Notes under the pieces: generated by a model
Told to the model about the DNA's origin: nothing
Database searches by the model: none
The model's input: the letters and a program-made list of their open reading frames with translations, nothing else
In this document: piece by piece, positions 26,472-34,367 of the stretch
How the letters are laid out: the number at the start of each line of letters is the position of its first letter
How positions within the stretch are numbered: position 1 is the stretch's first letter
DNA from: Poriferisodalis sp963663635
Lineage (GTDB): Bacteria > Actinomycetota > Acidimicrobiia > Acidimicrobiales > Poriferisodalaceae
Reading direction: 5' to 3'
Length of the DNA: 64,000 nt
NCBI GenBank assembly: GCA_963663635.2
Contig: CAXXMY010000011.1
Span: 744,001-808,000, forward strand
Position numbers and translations under genes: made by a program

Positions 26472-27041
26472 ATGACGATGACCGAGGCGAGAGCCGAGAC
26501 GACGCTGCTGACAGCAGCCGACTTGCTGAGGCTTGATGGTGCCGGCATGCACGGTGAACTCGTCGGAGGAGTGTTCTGCGAGACGATGCCGGCGGGACAG
26601 CTGCACGGAACGATCGTGATGCGATTGGGCGCGAAGCTGATCGACTTCGTGGAACCGGCCGGTCTCGGCACGGTGGTCGGTTCCGACTCGGGGGTCTGGC
26701 TCGAACGTGATCCCGACACGGTGCGTGAACCGGACATAGCGTTTACCTCTGCGAGTCGCTTGCCACTCGGGCATACAGCCACCGGTTACGCCGAGGTTGT
26801 TCCCGACTTGGTAGTCGAGGTGGCTTCGCCCAATGACCGCCGTGACGAATTGCATGACAAGGCCCGTATGTGGCTCAGCTATGGCGTTGGCTTGGTGTGG
26901 GTCATCTATCCGGAGTCACGGTCTGCGCAAGTCCACCGTCCCGACCGGCCGGTCGAATCGCTGTCGAGCGACTCAACTCTCGATGGTCACGATGTGCTGC
27001 CCGGCTTCATGTGTCCGCTCGCCAAAGTCTTCGCTCCGTAG
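26472..27041 (+). CDS. Uma2 family PD-(D/E)XK nuclease-like protein
   Basis: A 189-residue protein of the Uma2 (DUF820) family, a restriction-endonuclease-like fold of unknown role, often expanded in cyanobacteria and actinobacteria. Seen: 'DGAGMHGELVGGVFCETMPA' at the start, 'VREPDIAF' with the Pro-Asp core, and 'PDLVVEVASPNDRRDEL' followed by KARMWLSYGVGLVWVI, which supply the (D/E)XK-type acidic and Lys residues. A TAGGGT hexamer lies 12 nt and CGGAGAAC directly upstream of ATG 26472; ATG 26478 is an alternative. It is the first gene of the accessory block after ftsK and stands alone. Confidence 0.85.
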   Translation: MTMTEARAETTLLTAADLLRLDGAGMHGELVGGVFCETMPAGQLHGTIVMRLGAKLIDFVEPAGLGTVVGSDSGVWLERDPDTVREPDIAFTSASRLPLGHTATGYAEVVPDLVVEVASPNDRRDELHDKARMWLSYGVGLVWVIYPESRSAQVHRPDRPVESLSSDSTLDGHDVLPGFMCPLAKVFAP

Positions 27042-27086
27042 CCGCCCCACGGCGGCAATGGCCGCGATTGTCTCAGCTGGTCGTGC

Positions 27087-28325
27087 TCAGGTGCCGATGC
27101 GGATCTGCAGATTGCGGGGGCCGCGTACCTGCACACCGCCCCATTCCACTCCGCCGCGGTCGGTCTCGGTGGCGAGTTCGAAGTTCGGGAATCGGGCCAG
27201 CCACTCTTCGATTGCGACCTTGAGTTCCATGCGGGCCAGATTCGAGCCCAAGCAACGGTGGATTCCCAAGCCGAAGGCAAAGTGCCGGTTCTCGGCCCGG
27301 TCGATAATGACCTCATCGGGACGGTCGAACTTGGCAGGATCACGGTTGCCGGCACCGAATGGCAGCAGCACCTTGTCGCCATGAGCGACCGGGCAGCCGC
27401 CGATCTCTGCGTCGTCGGTCGCCGTGAAGCGGGCCATCGTCACCGGCGCGTAGGCCCGTAGGAACTCCTCGATGGCGGTGGGAATGAGCTCGGGTTCGGC
27501 CACCAGCCGTTCACGGTCCTCAGGGTGCATGGCCAGGTGCATCAAGCTCGCCGAGATCGAGCTCCACGTGGTGTCGATGCCGGCCAAGAGCAGCAAGAAG
27601 CTGGCGCCGGTGATGTGGTGGTTGGCCAGCGGGTCGCCGTTCGGCAGCCGCATGTCGAGCAGCTTTGACGGCAAATCGTCTGCCCGTTCCTGCCTCCGCT
27701 CGTCAGTGAGCTCGCCGAAGTACTGGAGCACTTCACGTGTGGCGTTTGCTCGCCGGTCGAACTCGTCGCCCTTGGATTGCAGCACGTCGACGGCCCAGCG
27801 GGTGAAGTTCGGCTCGTCGGACTCGGGCAGCCCCAGGATGCGGGCGATGACCCGGACAGGAATGTGCTTGGAGTAAGTGTCGGCCGCGTCAGTGACCCCT
27901 GAGCGACCCTCGTCCGCACCGGTTTCTGCTGCGATCGCATCGATGCGCTCTCGCGCAATGCTGCGGGTGACCTCCACCATGTCTTCGACCGCCTTGGGCC
28001 CGAAGAACGGCAGCAGCAAGCGTCGGGCGTCGGTATGGAACGGCGGGTCTGAGGTGATCGGCGGGGCGGTGAGCAGCCCGATGCCTTCGGGCGTGGGTGC
28101 CACCGCGATGTCACGGGAGCTGAAGTTCTCGGTGTCGTAGGCGATTGCGGCGATGTCATCCCAGGTGGTGGGCATCCAGTGCCCGCCGTTGTGGCTGCTG
28201 TGAGCCACCGGGCACTCTGGGCGCAACTCGTCCCAGACGTCTGCGGCACCCTGGATGTACTCGTCGCTGTAGACGTCGAAGTCGCGCTCGACGACACTGC
28301 GCTCGACGTCGGCCGTCGTGCTCAT
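27087..28325 (-). CDS. Cytochrome P450
   Basis: Haem-thiolate monooxygenase of 412 residues. Seen: I-helix 'AGIDTT' at 248-253, the K-helix ExxR as 'EEFLR' at 286-290, and the haem-binding loop 'FGLGIHRCLGSNLA' with the axial Cys358. There is no membrane anchor, so a soluble class I enzyme needing a separate ferredoxin and reductase is expected; neither is encoded nearby. ATG 28325 has GAGAGGAG upstream. It is divergent from the metallo-hydrolase gene, with back-to-back promoters, suggesting a shared inducer and pathway (inference). Substrate unknown; similarity in style is to actinobacterial CYP107/CYP125-like soluble enzymes, not resolved further. Confidence 0.93.
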   Translation of the reverse strand: MSTTADVERSVVERDFDVYSDEYIQGAADVWDELRPECPVAHSSHNGGHWMPTTWDDIAAIAYDTENFSSRDIAVAPTPEGIGLLTAPPITSDPPFHTDARRLLLPFFGPKAVEDMVEVTRSIARERIDAIAAETGADEGRSGVTDAADTYSKHIPVRVIARILGLPESDEPNFTRWAVDVLQSKGDEFDRRANATREVLQYFGELTDERRQERADDLPSKLLDMRLPNGDPLANHHITGASFLLLLAGIDTTWSSISASLMHLAMHPEDRERLVAEPELIPTAIEEFLRAYAPVTMARFTATDDAEIGGCPVAHGDKVLLPFGAGNRDPAKFDRPDEVIIDRAENRHFAFGLGIHRCLGSNLARMELKVAIEEWLARFPNFELATETDRGGVEWGGVQVRGPRNLQIRIGT

Positions 28326-28361
28326 GAGGGACTCCTCTCGGGCTTGCTGCGGACGTTTCTC

Positions 28362-28385
28362 ATCGTAGGCCACGGGTCCTACGCT
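28362..28385. promoter_or_regulatory. Divergent promoters, P450 (-) and metallo-hydrolase (+)
   Basis: Minus-strand TACGAT (28362-28367) faces the P450 gene; plus-strand TACGCT (28380-28385) faces the hydrolase gene. Only 12 nt separate them, so polymerases bound at one would exclude the other or share a regulator. Confidence 0.4.
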
Positions 28386-28446
28386 GCGTCGAGACCCCAA
28401 GAACTGAGACAACTCGAAGCAACGAGCAGAGCCAAAGGAGCGCAAC

Positions 28447-29391
28447 GTGGGAGAAACAGCGAGCGGAACAGGACCGGAGGCCGCGCAGCTCAGCGAAGTG
28501 GCGCCAGGCGTGTACAGCTACGTGCAGCCGGACGGCACCTGGTTCATCAACAACATGGGGTTCGTCGTCGGATCTCAGGGCGTCGTCTCGATTGACGCGG
28601 CCTCCACCGAGCGTCGCACCCGGGCCTATCTCGACGCCATCGCGTCGGTGACGCAGAACCCTGTGACGATCCTCGTCAACACCCATCATCACGCTGACCA
28701 CACCCACGGCAACTACCTGTTCGATGGGGCCACCGTGGTGTCGCACACGGCCTGCCGCGAGGTCATGGTGGCTGCGGGCATTCCCGACTACAGCGCCGTG
28801 TTCCCTGGCGTGGATTGGGGCAACCTTCGGTTCCGCGCTCCCGACATGACATTTGAGGGCAGCACCGTGCTGCATCTCGACGATCGCCGCATCGTGCTGG
28901 CCGACCTCGGCTTCGTGGCCCACACAAACGGCGACATCCTGGCCTGGCTGTCCGATTGCGATGTGCTGTTCTGCGGCGACCTCATCTTCCACGGCGGCAC
29001 GCCGTTCGCCCTGTTCGGTTCGGTGTCGGGCACGCTCGACGCACTTGACGTCATCGAGGGCTACGGCGCTGCGGTGATCGTGCCGGGCCACGGTCCCCAC
29101 TTCGGCGGCGACGACATTCCCCGTGTCCTCAATGAGCAGCGTTCGTACTTGCGATTCGTGGAGGCCTGCGCCGCCGAGGGCATCGCCGCAGGCCGTCCGC
29201 CCCTCGAGCAGGCTCAAGCCGCCGACCTCGGCGATCACGCCCGCTTCACTGACCCCGAGCGCCTCGCCGGCAACCTCCACGTCGCCTATCGCGAAGCCGC
29301 TCCCGACAGCTACGAATTCCCCGGCGTCGAGCAAGCGATCATGGACATGATCGTCTACAACGGCGGCGCCATGCCGCGCTGTATGGCTTGA
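28447..29391 (+). CDS. MBL-fold metallo-hydrolase
   Basis: Zinc-dependent hydrolase of 314 residues. Seen: HxHxDH at 80-85 in 'NTHHHADHTHGNYLF', later ligands in 'VLFCGDLIFHGGTPF' and 'VIVPGHGPHFGGDDIP'. The layout matches the cyclase/glyoxalase II-like MBL group rather than true beta-lactamases. AAAGGAG precedes GTG 28447. No signal peptide, so cytosolic. The C-terminus 'YNGGAMPRCMA' is striking because two similar sequences occur outside the gene (29431-29471 and 31306-31345). Divergent pairing with the P450 suggests action on a related metabolite (inference). Confidence 0.88.
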   Translation: MGETASGTGPEAAQLSEVAPGVYSYVQPDGTWFINNMGFVVGSQGVVSIDAASTERRTRAYLDAIASVTQNPVTILVNTHHHADHTHGNYLFDGATVVSHTACREVMVAAGIPDYSAVFPGVDWGNLRFRAPDMTFEGSTVLHLDDRRIVLADLGFVAHTNGDILAWLSDCDVLFCGDLIFHGGTPFALFGSVSGTLDALDVIEGYGAAVIVPGHGPHFGGDDIPRVLNEQRSYLRFVEACAAEGIAAGRPPLEQAQAADLGDHARFTDPERLAGNLHVAYREAAPDSYEFPGVEQAIMDMIVYNGGAMPRCMA

Positions 29392-29430
29392 GCGGCCGAG
29401 CCGCCGGCTACAGACGGCCCATCAGACCCG

Positions 29431-29471
29431 TCGCCTTCAACGGCGGCGCCATGCCGCGTTGTCCGGCCTGA
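29431..29471 (+). repeat. Degenerate copy of the metallo-hydrolase 3' end
   Basis: Matches 29351-29391 at 35 of 41 positions, exactly 80 bp downstream. In frame it reads VAFNGGAMPRCPA followed by TGA, against IVYNGGAMPRCMA-stop in the gene. A further copy is at 31306-31345. Confidence 0.8.
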
Positions 29472-29483
29472 ACTTGCGTCTGG

Positions 29484-30407
29484 CTAGAAGGGCAGCTTGA
29501 GACCGGGGCGGGGCCATTCGCCGACGGCGAGGCGTCCGCTGCCGGACAGGGTGAGGTACGCCGTGCGCATGTCGTCGCCGCCGAAGCAGATGTTGGTGGT
29601 GGCCGCGTCGTCGGTGGGAGCGAATTCCAGCTCGTCACCGTCGCGGGTGAACGTGCTGATGCCGCCGGTGAGGATCGTCGCGACGCTCACGTTGCCTTCT
29701 GCATCCATGGCCAGCGAGTCGAAGTACTTGCGACCTTCGGGCCGCGCGAGGAACCAGCCTCGTGCCGGCACGCCGGCGGCCACCTTGCCCGGTCCTTCCA
29801 GATCGAAGGTGAACATGGCGCCTTGGAAGGTCTCAGCCACATACACGCGGTCTTCCTCAGGGGAGATGCCCACGCCATTGGGCCCGTCCATCGGGAACGC
29901 AATCTCCTCGATGTAGCTGCCGTCTGCGGTGGCGTAGTACAGCCCGCCGCGGTCGCGATCACGCGTACGCGTCTTGCCGTGGTCGGTGAACCAGAAGCCG
30001 CCGGTCGAGTCGAACATGATGTCGTTCGGTCCCTTGAGCGACACGCCGTTGACGTCGGCGTACAGGATGTCCACCTCGCCGGTGGAGAGATCGATCCGCT
30101 CGATCCTCCCGCTGGTGTAGTCCTTCGCCACCTCGCCGGGGACAGTGCGGCCGCGGACCGTGATCCACTCGAAGCCGCCGTTGTTGCACACGTACAGCGC
30201 TCCGTCTGGACCCAGTGCAGCGCCGTTCGGCCCGCCGCCTGGCGTGGCAAGAATGTCTTTGCGACCGTCCGTGACGTCGACACGGGTGATCGTGCCACGC
30301 CCGATCTCGACGACGGCCACGGAGCCGTCGGGAAGAACCACCGGTCCTTCCGGGAAGATCAGTCCGTCGGTGATGGTCTCGAAATGGTCTGGTCCGAAAA
30401 AGCTCAT
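29484..30407 (-). CDS. SMP-30/gluconolactonase family protein
   Basis: Six-bladed beta-propeller of the SMP-30/gluconolactonase/LRE group, calcium-dependent hydrolases of sugar lactones and other esters; 307 residues. Seen: the N-terminal 'GLIFPEGPVVLPDGSVAVVE' with the metal Glu, repeated blade motifs ('LGPDGALYVCNNGGFEW', 'LKGPNDIMFDSTGGFWFTDH' with the Asn and Asp metal ligands), and 'FPMDGPNGVGISPEEDRVYV'. ATG 30407 follows a TAGCGT -10 by 8 nt; the open frame extends upstream but across the VapC region without homology. A second family member is at 42605. Substrate unknown. Confidence 0.87.
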   Translation of the reverse strand: MSFFGPDHFETITDGLIFPEGPVVLPDGSVAVVEIGRGTITRVDVTDGRKDILATPGGGPNGAALGPDGALYVCNNGGFEWITVRGRTVPGEVAKDYTSGRIERIDLSTGEVDILYADVNGVSLKGPNDIMFDSTGGFWFTDHGKTRTRDRDRGGLYYATADGSYIEEIAFPMDGPNGVGISPEEDRVYVAETFQGAMFTFDLEGPGKVAAGVPARGWFLARPEGRKYFDSLAMDAEGNVSVATILTGGISTFTRDGDELEFAPTDDAATTNICFGGDDMRTAYLTLSGSGRLAVGEWPRPGLKLPF

Positions 30408-30415
30408 GGCCACCG

Positions 30416-30421
30416 ACGCTA
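30416..30421 (-). promoter_or_regulatory. SMP-30 leaderless -10 element
   Basis: Minus-strand TAGCGT ends 8 nt before ATG 30407, same hexamer as ribF and dapB. Confidence 0.55.
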
Positions 30422-30448
30422 CTTCGCGCCGCTGGGTCGGCGAAGGGC

Positions 30449-30847
30449 TCAGCTCGCCGAGATCGGTACCCACACGAGGCCGTCGATGTGCTCGAAGTGC
30501 CGATCTGCTGAGACAAGGTCTGCGCCGGTCTCCATGGCGTGGGCGGCAATCCACACGTCGTTCGTCGGGATGGGGCGACCTTTGCCCTTCAAGGCTGCGG
30601 CGATTCTCGAATAGCGATCTGCGGTTGTTTGACCAACCTCCACAAAGGTCGAATAGGGACTCTCGACAAGAGAGCGGAGATCCGCGATGTTGCGCTCGAA
30701 ACGTGATCCGGCTCGGAAGCCATACATCAATTCGCCGACCACGACGGCGGAGAACAGCAACTCCTGGGCACTTCGCACCAGCTCCACCACGCGCTCGTGT
30801 CCTCGCATCAGCAGCGAGTAGGCGTTGGAGTCGAGGAGGAGCCTCAC
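30449..30847 (-). CDS. vapC: VapC-type PIN-domain toxin
   Basis: Type II toxin; family members are Mg-dependent ribonucleases, often cutting tRNAs. Seen: the PIN acidic residues in 'LLLDSNAYSLLM' (first Asp), 'AVVVGELMYGFRAG' (Glu), 'PTNDVWIAAHAM' (Asp) and 'LVSADRHF' (last Asp), so the active site is complete. 132 residues, normal. Its ATG overlaps the antitoxin stop (ATGA). It belongs to a self-contained pair in a stretch of lower GC with other toxin-antitoxin genes. Confidence 0.9.
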   Translation of the reverse strand: MRLLLDSNAYSLLMRGHERVVELVRSAQELLFSAVVVGELMYGFRAGSRFERNIADLRSLVESPYSTFVEVGQTTADRYSRIAAALKGKGRPIPTNDVWIAAHAMETGADLVSADRHFEHIDGLVWVPISAS

Positions 30848-31107
30848 GTCCAGAAGACCTCATCGACGGTCTCGAAGTCCGCGAGGGCGCGGTCGATGTC
30901 GTCGGCTTCAGCCGATGTCCAGCTGCCGATCAGATGGTCGAGCGATGTGCCGACCCTGTCGGCTCGTTCTGCGTCGTCCGACAGACCCGCGCCCTTGCGC
31001 AGCAATCTCAGCGCTGCCTTGTTCAACGACACGCCCTCGCGCTGCGCGAGACGACGCATTGCAGCTTCGAGGTCGTCTTCGAATCCTCGGACGGTGAGTT
31101 GGTCCAT
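30844..31107 (-). CDS. vapB: VapB-type antitoxin
   Basis: Cognate antitoxin of the adjacent PIN toxin. ATG 31107 is chosen because GGAGGG stands just upstream; ATG 31122 is possible. The 87-residue product begins 'MDQLTVRGFEDDLEAAMRRL', a ribbon-helix-helix type DNA-binding start with 'REGVSLNKAALRLLRKGAG', and ends in an acidic segment with Trp ('FETVDEVFWT') of the kind that occupies the toxin active site. A fragment of a related gene lies 300 bp upstream (31241-31293). Autoregulation through the 31144-31172 palindrome is likely. Confidence 0.85.
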   Translation of the reverse strand: MDQLTVRGFEDDLEAAMRRLAQREGVSLNKAALRLLRKGAGLSDDAERADRVGTSLDHLIGSWTSAEADDIDRALADFETVDEVFWT

Positions 31108-31143
31108 TGCGCCCTCCGTCATGACAAGAAGCTGATTCAGATA

Positions 31144-31172
31144 TGACTCAGTATGCAGCATAGAATGAGTCA
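31144..31172. promoter_or_regulatory. Palindromic operator candidate for vapBC
   Basis: TGACTCA (31144-31150) and TGAGTCA (31166-31172) are perfect inverted arms; the centre contains a second palindrome TATGC-A-GCATA. It lies 37 nt upstream of vapB, the usual place for VapB autorepression. Confidence 0.5.
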
Positions 31173-31236
31173 CAACGATCGTGCGGCAGACGCTGCGTCT
31201 CGGTGCTCCCGAGCCGCTCTTTCGCAGTGCCTTGCC

Positions 31237-31293
31237 TCAATTGGCTTCAACCGGCGTCCAGCTGCCGATCAGACGGTCGAGCGAAGCCCCGAC
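31237..31293 (-). pseudogene. Fragment of a second vapB-like antitoxin
   Basis: The minus strand encodes 'VGASLDRLIGSWTPVEAN' and then stops; vapB at 30844 encodes 'VGTSLDHLIGSWTSAEAD'. At DNA level 31241-31293 matches 30902-30954 at 45 of 53 positions in the same orientation. The rest of the gene, including the RHH domain, is missing, so this is a remnant. Confidence 0.7.
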
Positions 31294-31305
31294 AGCAACG
31301 GGATG

Positions 31306-31345
31306 GTCGCCTACAGCGGTGCCACCATGCCCCGATGCCCGGCGT
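31306..31345 (+). repeat. Second displaced copy of the metallo-hydrolase tail
   Basis: Reads A-Y-S-G-A-T-M-P-R-C-P-A in one frame and matches the 29351-29388 gene end at 27 of 38 positions. It directly follows the vapB fragment. Confidence 0.55.
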
Positions 31346-31469
31346 CGATCTTGCAGGTGATGCGCTAGAACTCCACCAAGTAACGAGGAATAAGGGTCTC
31401 GGGTTCGATGCTGATGCCACGGATGCGGTCGACTCGATAGGAACGCGTCAGGCCCCGATCGTTGACTAA

Positions 31470-32759
31470 GGGTCCGCCACAAGATAACACGCGCGGTGTA
31501 GTGTCGGGTGTGTGGAGTTGTCGGCGGCCGCTGCGGGAGTGTTCTTCGAGACCGTGATGCCTCATCTGGGCGAGCGTCAGCGGCGTGTGGCGAGCCGGCG
31601 CGTTGGCCGAGGCGCTGGGTCGTGGCGGGCAGGCGTTCGTTGGTGGGAGCGTCGGGGATCTCGACCTCGACGATGTCGCAAGGCGGTGCGCGAGGTGCGC
31701 GCCGGGGTCGAGCCGTGGGATCGTCAGCGCGCCGCGGGCGGCGGGGACCGCCCGGCGGCGGTCAAGCAGCCCGGTCTGCTCGAGGCGCTCGACGAGCTGG
31801 TGCATCCCGTTCTTTCACGCGGGGCAGCCCGATGTCGCCGCTGCGCTGGACGCTGAAGTCGACGTAGCAGCTCGCACGCGAGCTCGCCGGGCAGGGCTTC
31901 AAGGCGTCCGCTGAGCTGGTGCGCCGGCTGCTGCACCAGATGGGCTACTCGCTGCAGGCGCCGGCCAAGCAGAACGAGGGAGCCCAGCACCCCGACCGCG
32001 ACGCCCAGTTCGCCTACCTCAACGCGCTGGCCTCGCAGTTCGCCTCGCCGCCGGCGACCCGGTGATCAGCGTGGACACCAAGAAGAAGGAGCTGATCGGG
32101 CCCTACGCCAACGGCGGCACCGAGCCGCCAGCCCGCCGGGCAACCCGAAAGGGTGAGCGTGCACGACTTCGCGGACCGGGCGCTGGGCGAGTTCGCCAAG
32201 GCCGTCCCCTACGGCGTCTACGACGTCGCCGACAACGCCGGCTGGGTCAGCGTCGGCGACTCCGCCGACACCGCCGAGTTCGCCGTGGAGTCCATCCGCC
32301 GCTGGTGGAACACCCTGGGCCGCGACCGCTTCCCGACCGCGACACGGCTGCTGATCACCGCCGACGCCGGCGGCTCCAACGGCTACCGGCCCCGCGCCCA
32401 GAAATGGTTCCTCGCCCGCCTCGCCGCCGACACCGGCCTCGAGATCACCGTCTTGCACTACCCGCCCGGCACCAGCAAATGGAACAAGATCGAACACCGC
32501 CTCTTCAGCTACATCACCATGAACCGGCGAGGCCGACCCCTCACCGACATCGCCACGATCGTCGAGCTCATCGCCTCCACCACCACCCAAACCGGGCTCA
32601 CCGTCCAAGCCGCCTACGACCCCGCGCTGGTACCAACGCGGCATCAAGATCACCAACACACAAATGGAACAACTGCCCCTGCGCCCCCACCACTGGCACG
32701 GCGAATGGAACTACACCATCACACCCAACTGAACACGCGACCTAACTCGCGGCGGACCC
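31470..32759 (+). mobile_element. Insertion sequence, ISAzo13-like, degenerate
   Basis: A 1,290-bp element with imperfect terminal inverted repeats: left end GGGTCCGCC at 31470-31478, right end GGCGGACCC at 32751-32759, with weaker similarity continuing about 20 bp inward. The 3-bp TAA is present on both outer sides (31467-31469 and 32760-32762), a target duplication. Its single transposase gene is broken. It sits inside the AbiEii-type toxin gene. Confidence 0.85.
31512..32732 (+). pseudogene. ISAzo13 family transposase, multiply frameshifted
   Basis: DDE-type transposase remnant. Recognisable pieces in order but in changing frames: 'GVFFETVMPHLGERQRRVA', 'ALAEALGRGGQAFV', 'GLLEALDELVHP', 'ELVRRLLHQMGYSLQAPAKQ', 'VISVDTKKKELIGPYANGG', 'GWVSVGDSADTAEFAVESIR', 'LLITADAGGSNGYRPRAQKW', 'HYPPGTSKWNKIEHRLFSYI' and 'PLRPHHWHGEWNYTITPN'. 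I count seven frame changes and one in-frame TAG (31865-31867). It cannot make a full protein, unless the assembly is faulty here. Confidence 0.85.
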
Positions 32760-33563
32760 TAAGTACAGCAGCAGATTCCCGTCTTGTGGTCGGCGGAATG
32801 AGTACGGCTCCACCTTCCGGGGCCCGATTCGGCCGTTGCTGGCGACGTAGTCAATTGTGATCCTGAGACGATGAGCACCGGCAAATCGAATGAGCTCGAT
32901 CGGCGACCCGGTTCGCGACGTCCTCGGCGTGTCCCATCAGGCTCGGGTGCCGATGCGTGTGAACGACGTCGTAGAGGTCGCGGGGACGGCATCGCTCAGC
33001 CAGCGCCCGGAGTTTTTCTCCGAGCAGTTCGGGCAACGAATAGCACAACACATCGGTAAGGCGATCGGTGGCGCCTCCGCGACCGGCGTCGCTGAACGGA
33101 TGGATCACGGGACGATACGCGAGCCCTCGGACTATTACCTCATCGGCCGTGAGGTCGAGCTTCACCTTCTGGGGCGTCGGCATTCCGAGTGGACCTACGT
33201 ACGCGATGCGGCCTTCGATTGTGGGGCTTCCCCTCTTGTTCTTTCGAGTGCGAAAGGAGCGTTCATCCAGGATGAGCTGCAAGCCGCACTCGTTGATCGT
33301 CCACTCGGCGATCTCGCCGAAGGTGTCGCGTAGCAAGGAAGCATCCAGGTCGGCCTCTGACACCGTGAAATCGAGGTCCTCGGAGAACCGGTACGTCTCA
33401 AGCCAGCACTTGCGCAGACACGTGCCCCCCTTGAACGCCCATGACCTCGTGACTGGGTGTTGGGCAATGCCAGCGAGCATCCAGCCGAGGGCGTAGTCCT
33501 TCTCAACCACATTCTGAGCCAATTGCCACTCGGCGCCCGTGTTGGCAATCTCGCGCTGGGTTA

Positions 33564-34361
33564 TCACGCAGATACGTCCGCATTCACTCGCAGACCCCAT
33601 TGGGGCGATCTCGGCCCCACAGCCGGCAGCGCTGGGTCCAAGAGCGAGACACCAGTGGTCAAGGGTTGGTCGATCGCTTCAGAGCTGTGGCCTAGCTGCT
33701 CCAAGAGATAGCCGAGCCTCTTGAGGCCGGCACCGTTGCCGAGACGTTTCACGATCTCAACGAGGCTGTCGACGCTTGTGTCAGCTAGCAGCGAATCCAG
33801 GATCTCCATTGAGTGGCGGATTCCGCCACCCAATGTGGGATTGGAAAGCAGGTCGGCGACCGTGCGTTCAGGGCTGGACACAAGTATTCGCCGGTCATGG
33901 CGCCATTCCCCTTCGAGACCCCACGTCAGTCGCTCGGGGTCGACGTGGTGTACAAGAAATGCGGCCCCTGCGAGTGCGTGCTCGACTCGCCTAACCCGTT
34001 GAGCCGTCACAACGATGGTCGATCGGAAAACCTGATCGGTGAGTGACCAGTGATTCGCTGCGGACCACCCCCCGATGTAACAAGGGTTCCAAACCAGATC
34101 AGCGAGGTACCACGGGTCCTCTGTCCAGGTACGGGGGTTCTGCGCATCCACCGGCACCGCCAAGTACAACCCTCGGCGAATCCGCCGCAGCCATCCCCGC
34201 GACGCCAGGGCCGACAGCCGCCTCGCAGCAGTCTTTGGACTCACGTTCAGCGCATCGGCAGCAGTCTCAACGCTCACAGTTCGCTCTCCGCCTCCGAACA
34301 GGATTGCAAGTTCTTGCCGACTGGCGGCTGACAGCCCTCCAGGCTCACCAAATTGACTCAT
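33564..34361 (-). CDS. abiEi: AbiEi-type antitoxin/transcriptional regulator
   Basis: Antitoxin of a type IV AbiE-like system; known members repress their own operon with an N-terminal winged helix and neutralise the nucleotidyltransferase indirectly. Seen: 'SVETAADALNVSPKTAARRL' with 'RGWLRRIRRGLYLAVPVD' (winged helix and wing), then 'PWYLADLVWNPCYIGGWSAA' followed by NHW, and 'RILVSSPERTVADLLSNP', all typical of the AbiEi family. 265 residues, intact. It overlaps the toxin by 4 nt (GTGA). Since the toxin is broken, it is now an orphan antitoxin. Confidence 0.87.
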   Translation of the reverse strand: MSQFGEPGGLSAASRQELAILFGGGERTVSVETAADALNVSPKTAARRLSALASRGWLRRIRRGLYLAVPVDAQNPRTWTEDPWYLADLVWNPCYIGGWSAANHWSLTDQVFRSTIVVTAQRVRRVEHALAGAAFLVHHVDPERLTWGLEGEWRHDRRILVSSPERTVADLLSNPTLGGGIRHSMEILDSLLADTSVDSLVEIVKRLGNGAGLKRLGYLLEQLGHSSEAIDQPLTTGVSLLDPALPAVGPRSPQWGLRVNADVSA

Positions 34362-34367
34362 GGCGAC

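Larger units (their letters stand above)
31365..33567 (-). pseudogene. abiEii: AbiEii-type nucleotidyltransferase toxin fused to a WYL-like domain, disrupted
   Basis: Type IV toxin-antitoxin toxin. The 5' part (33567 down to about 32910) is a nucleotidyltransferase with 'AFKGGTCLRKCWLETYRFSE' and DLDF, the GG..K...R.S.DLDF signature, plus 'LGEKLRALAERCRPRDLYDV'. GTG 33567 overlaps the antitoxin stop (GTGA). The frame then runs to a stop at 32851, while another frame (32906-32760) encodes a WYL-like segment 'IELIRFAGAHRLRITIDYVA' through 'NGNLLLY'-like text (DGNLLLY). The insertion sequence at 31470-32759 splits it; the remainder 'NDRGLTRSYRVDRIRGISI' to a TAG at 31365 follows on the far side. 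A linker of perhaps 80-100 residues seems deleted between the two domains (inference from remembered homologues). Confidence 0.8.
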
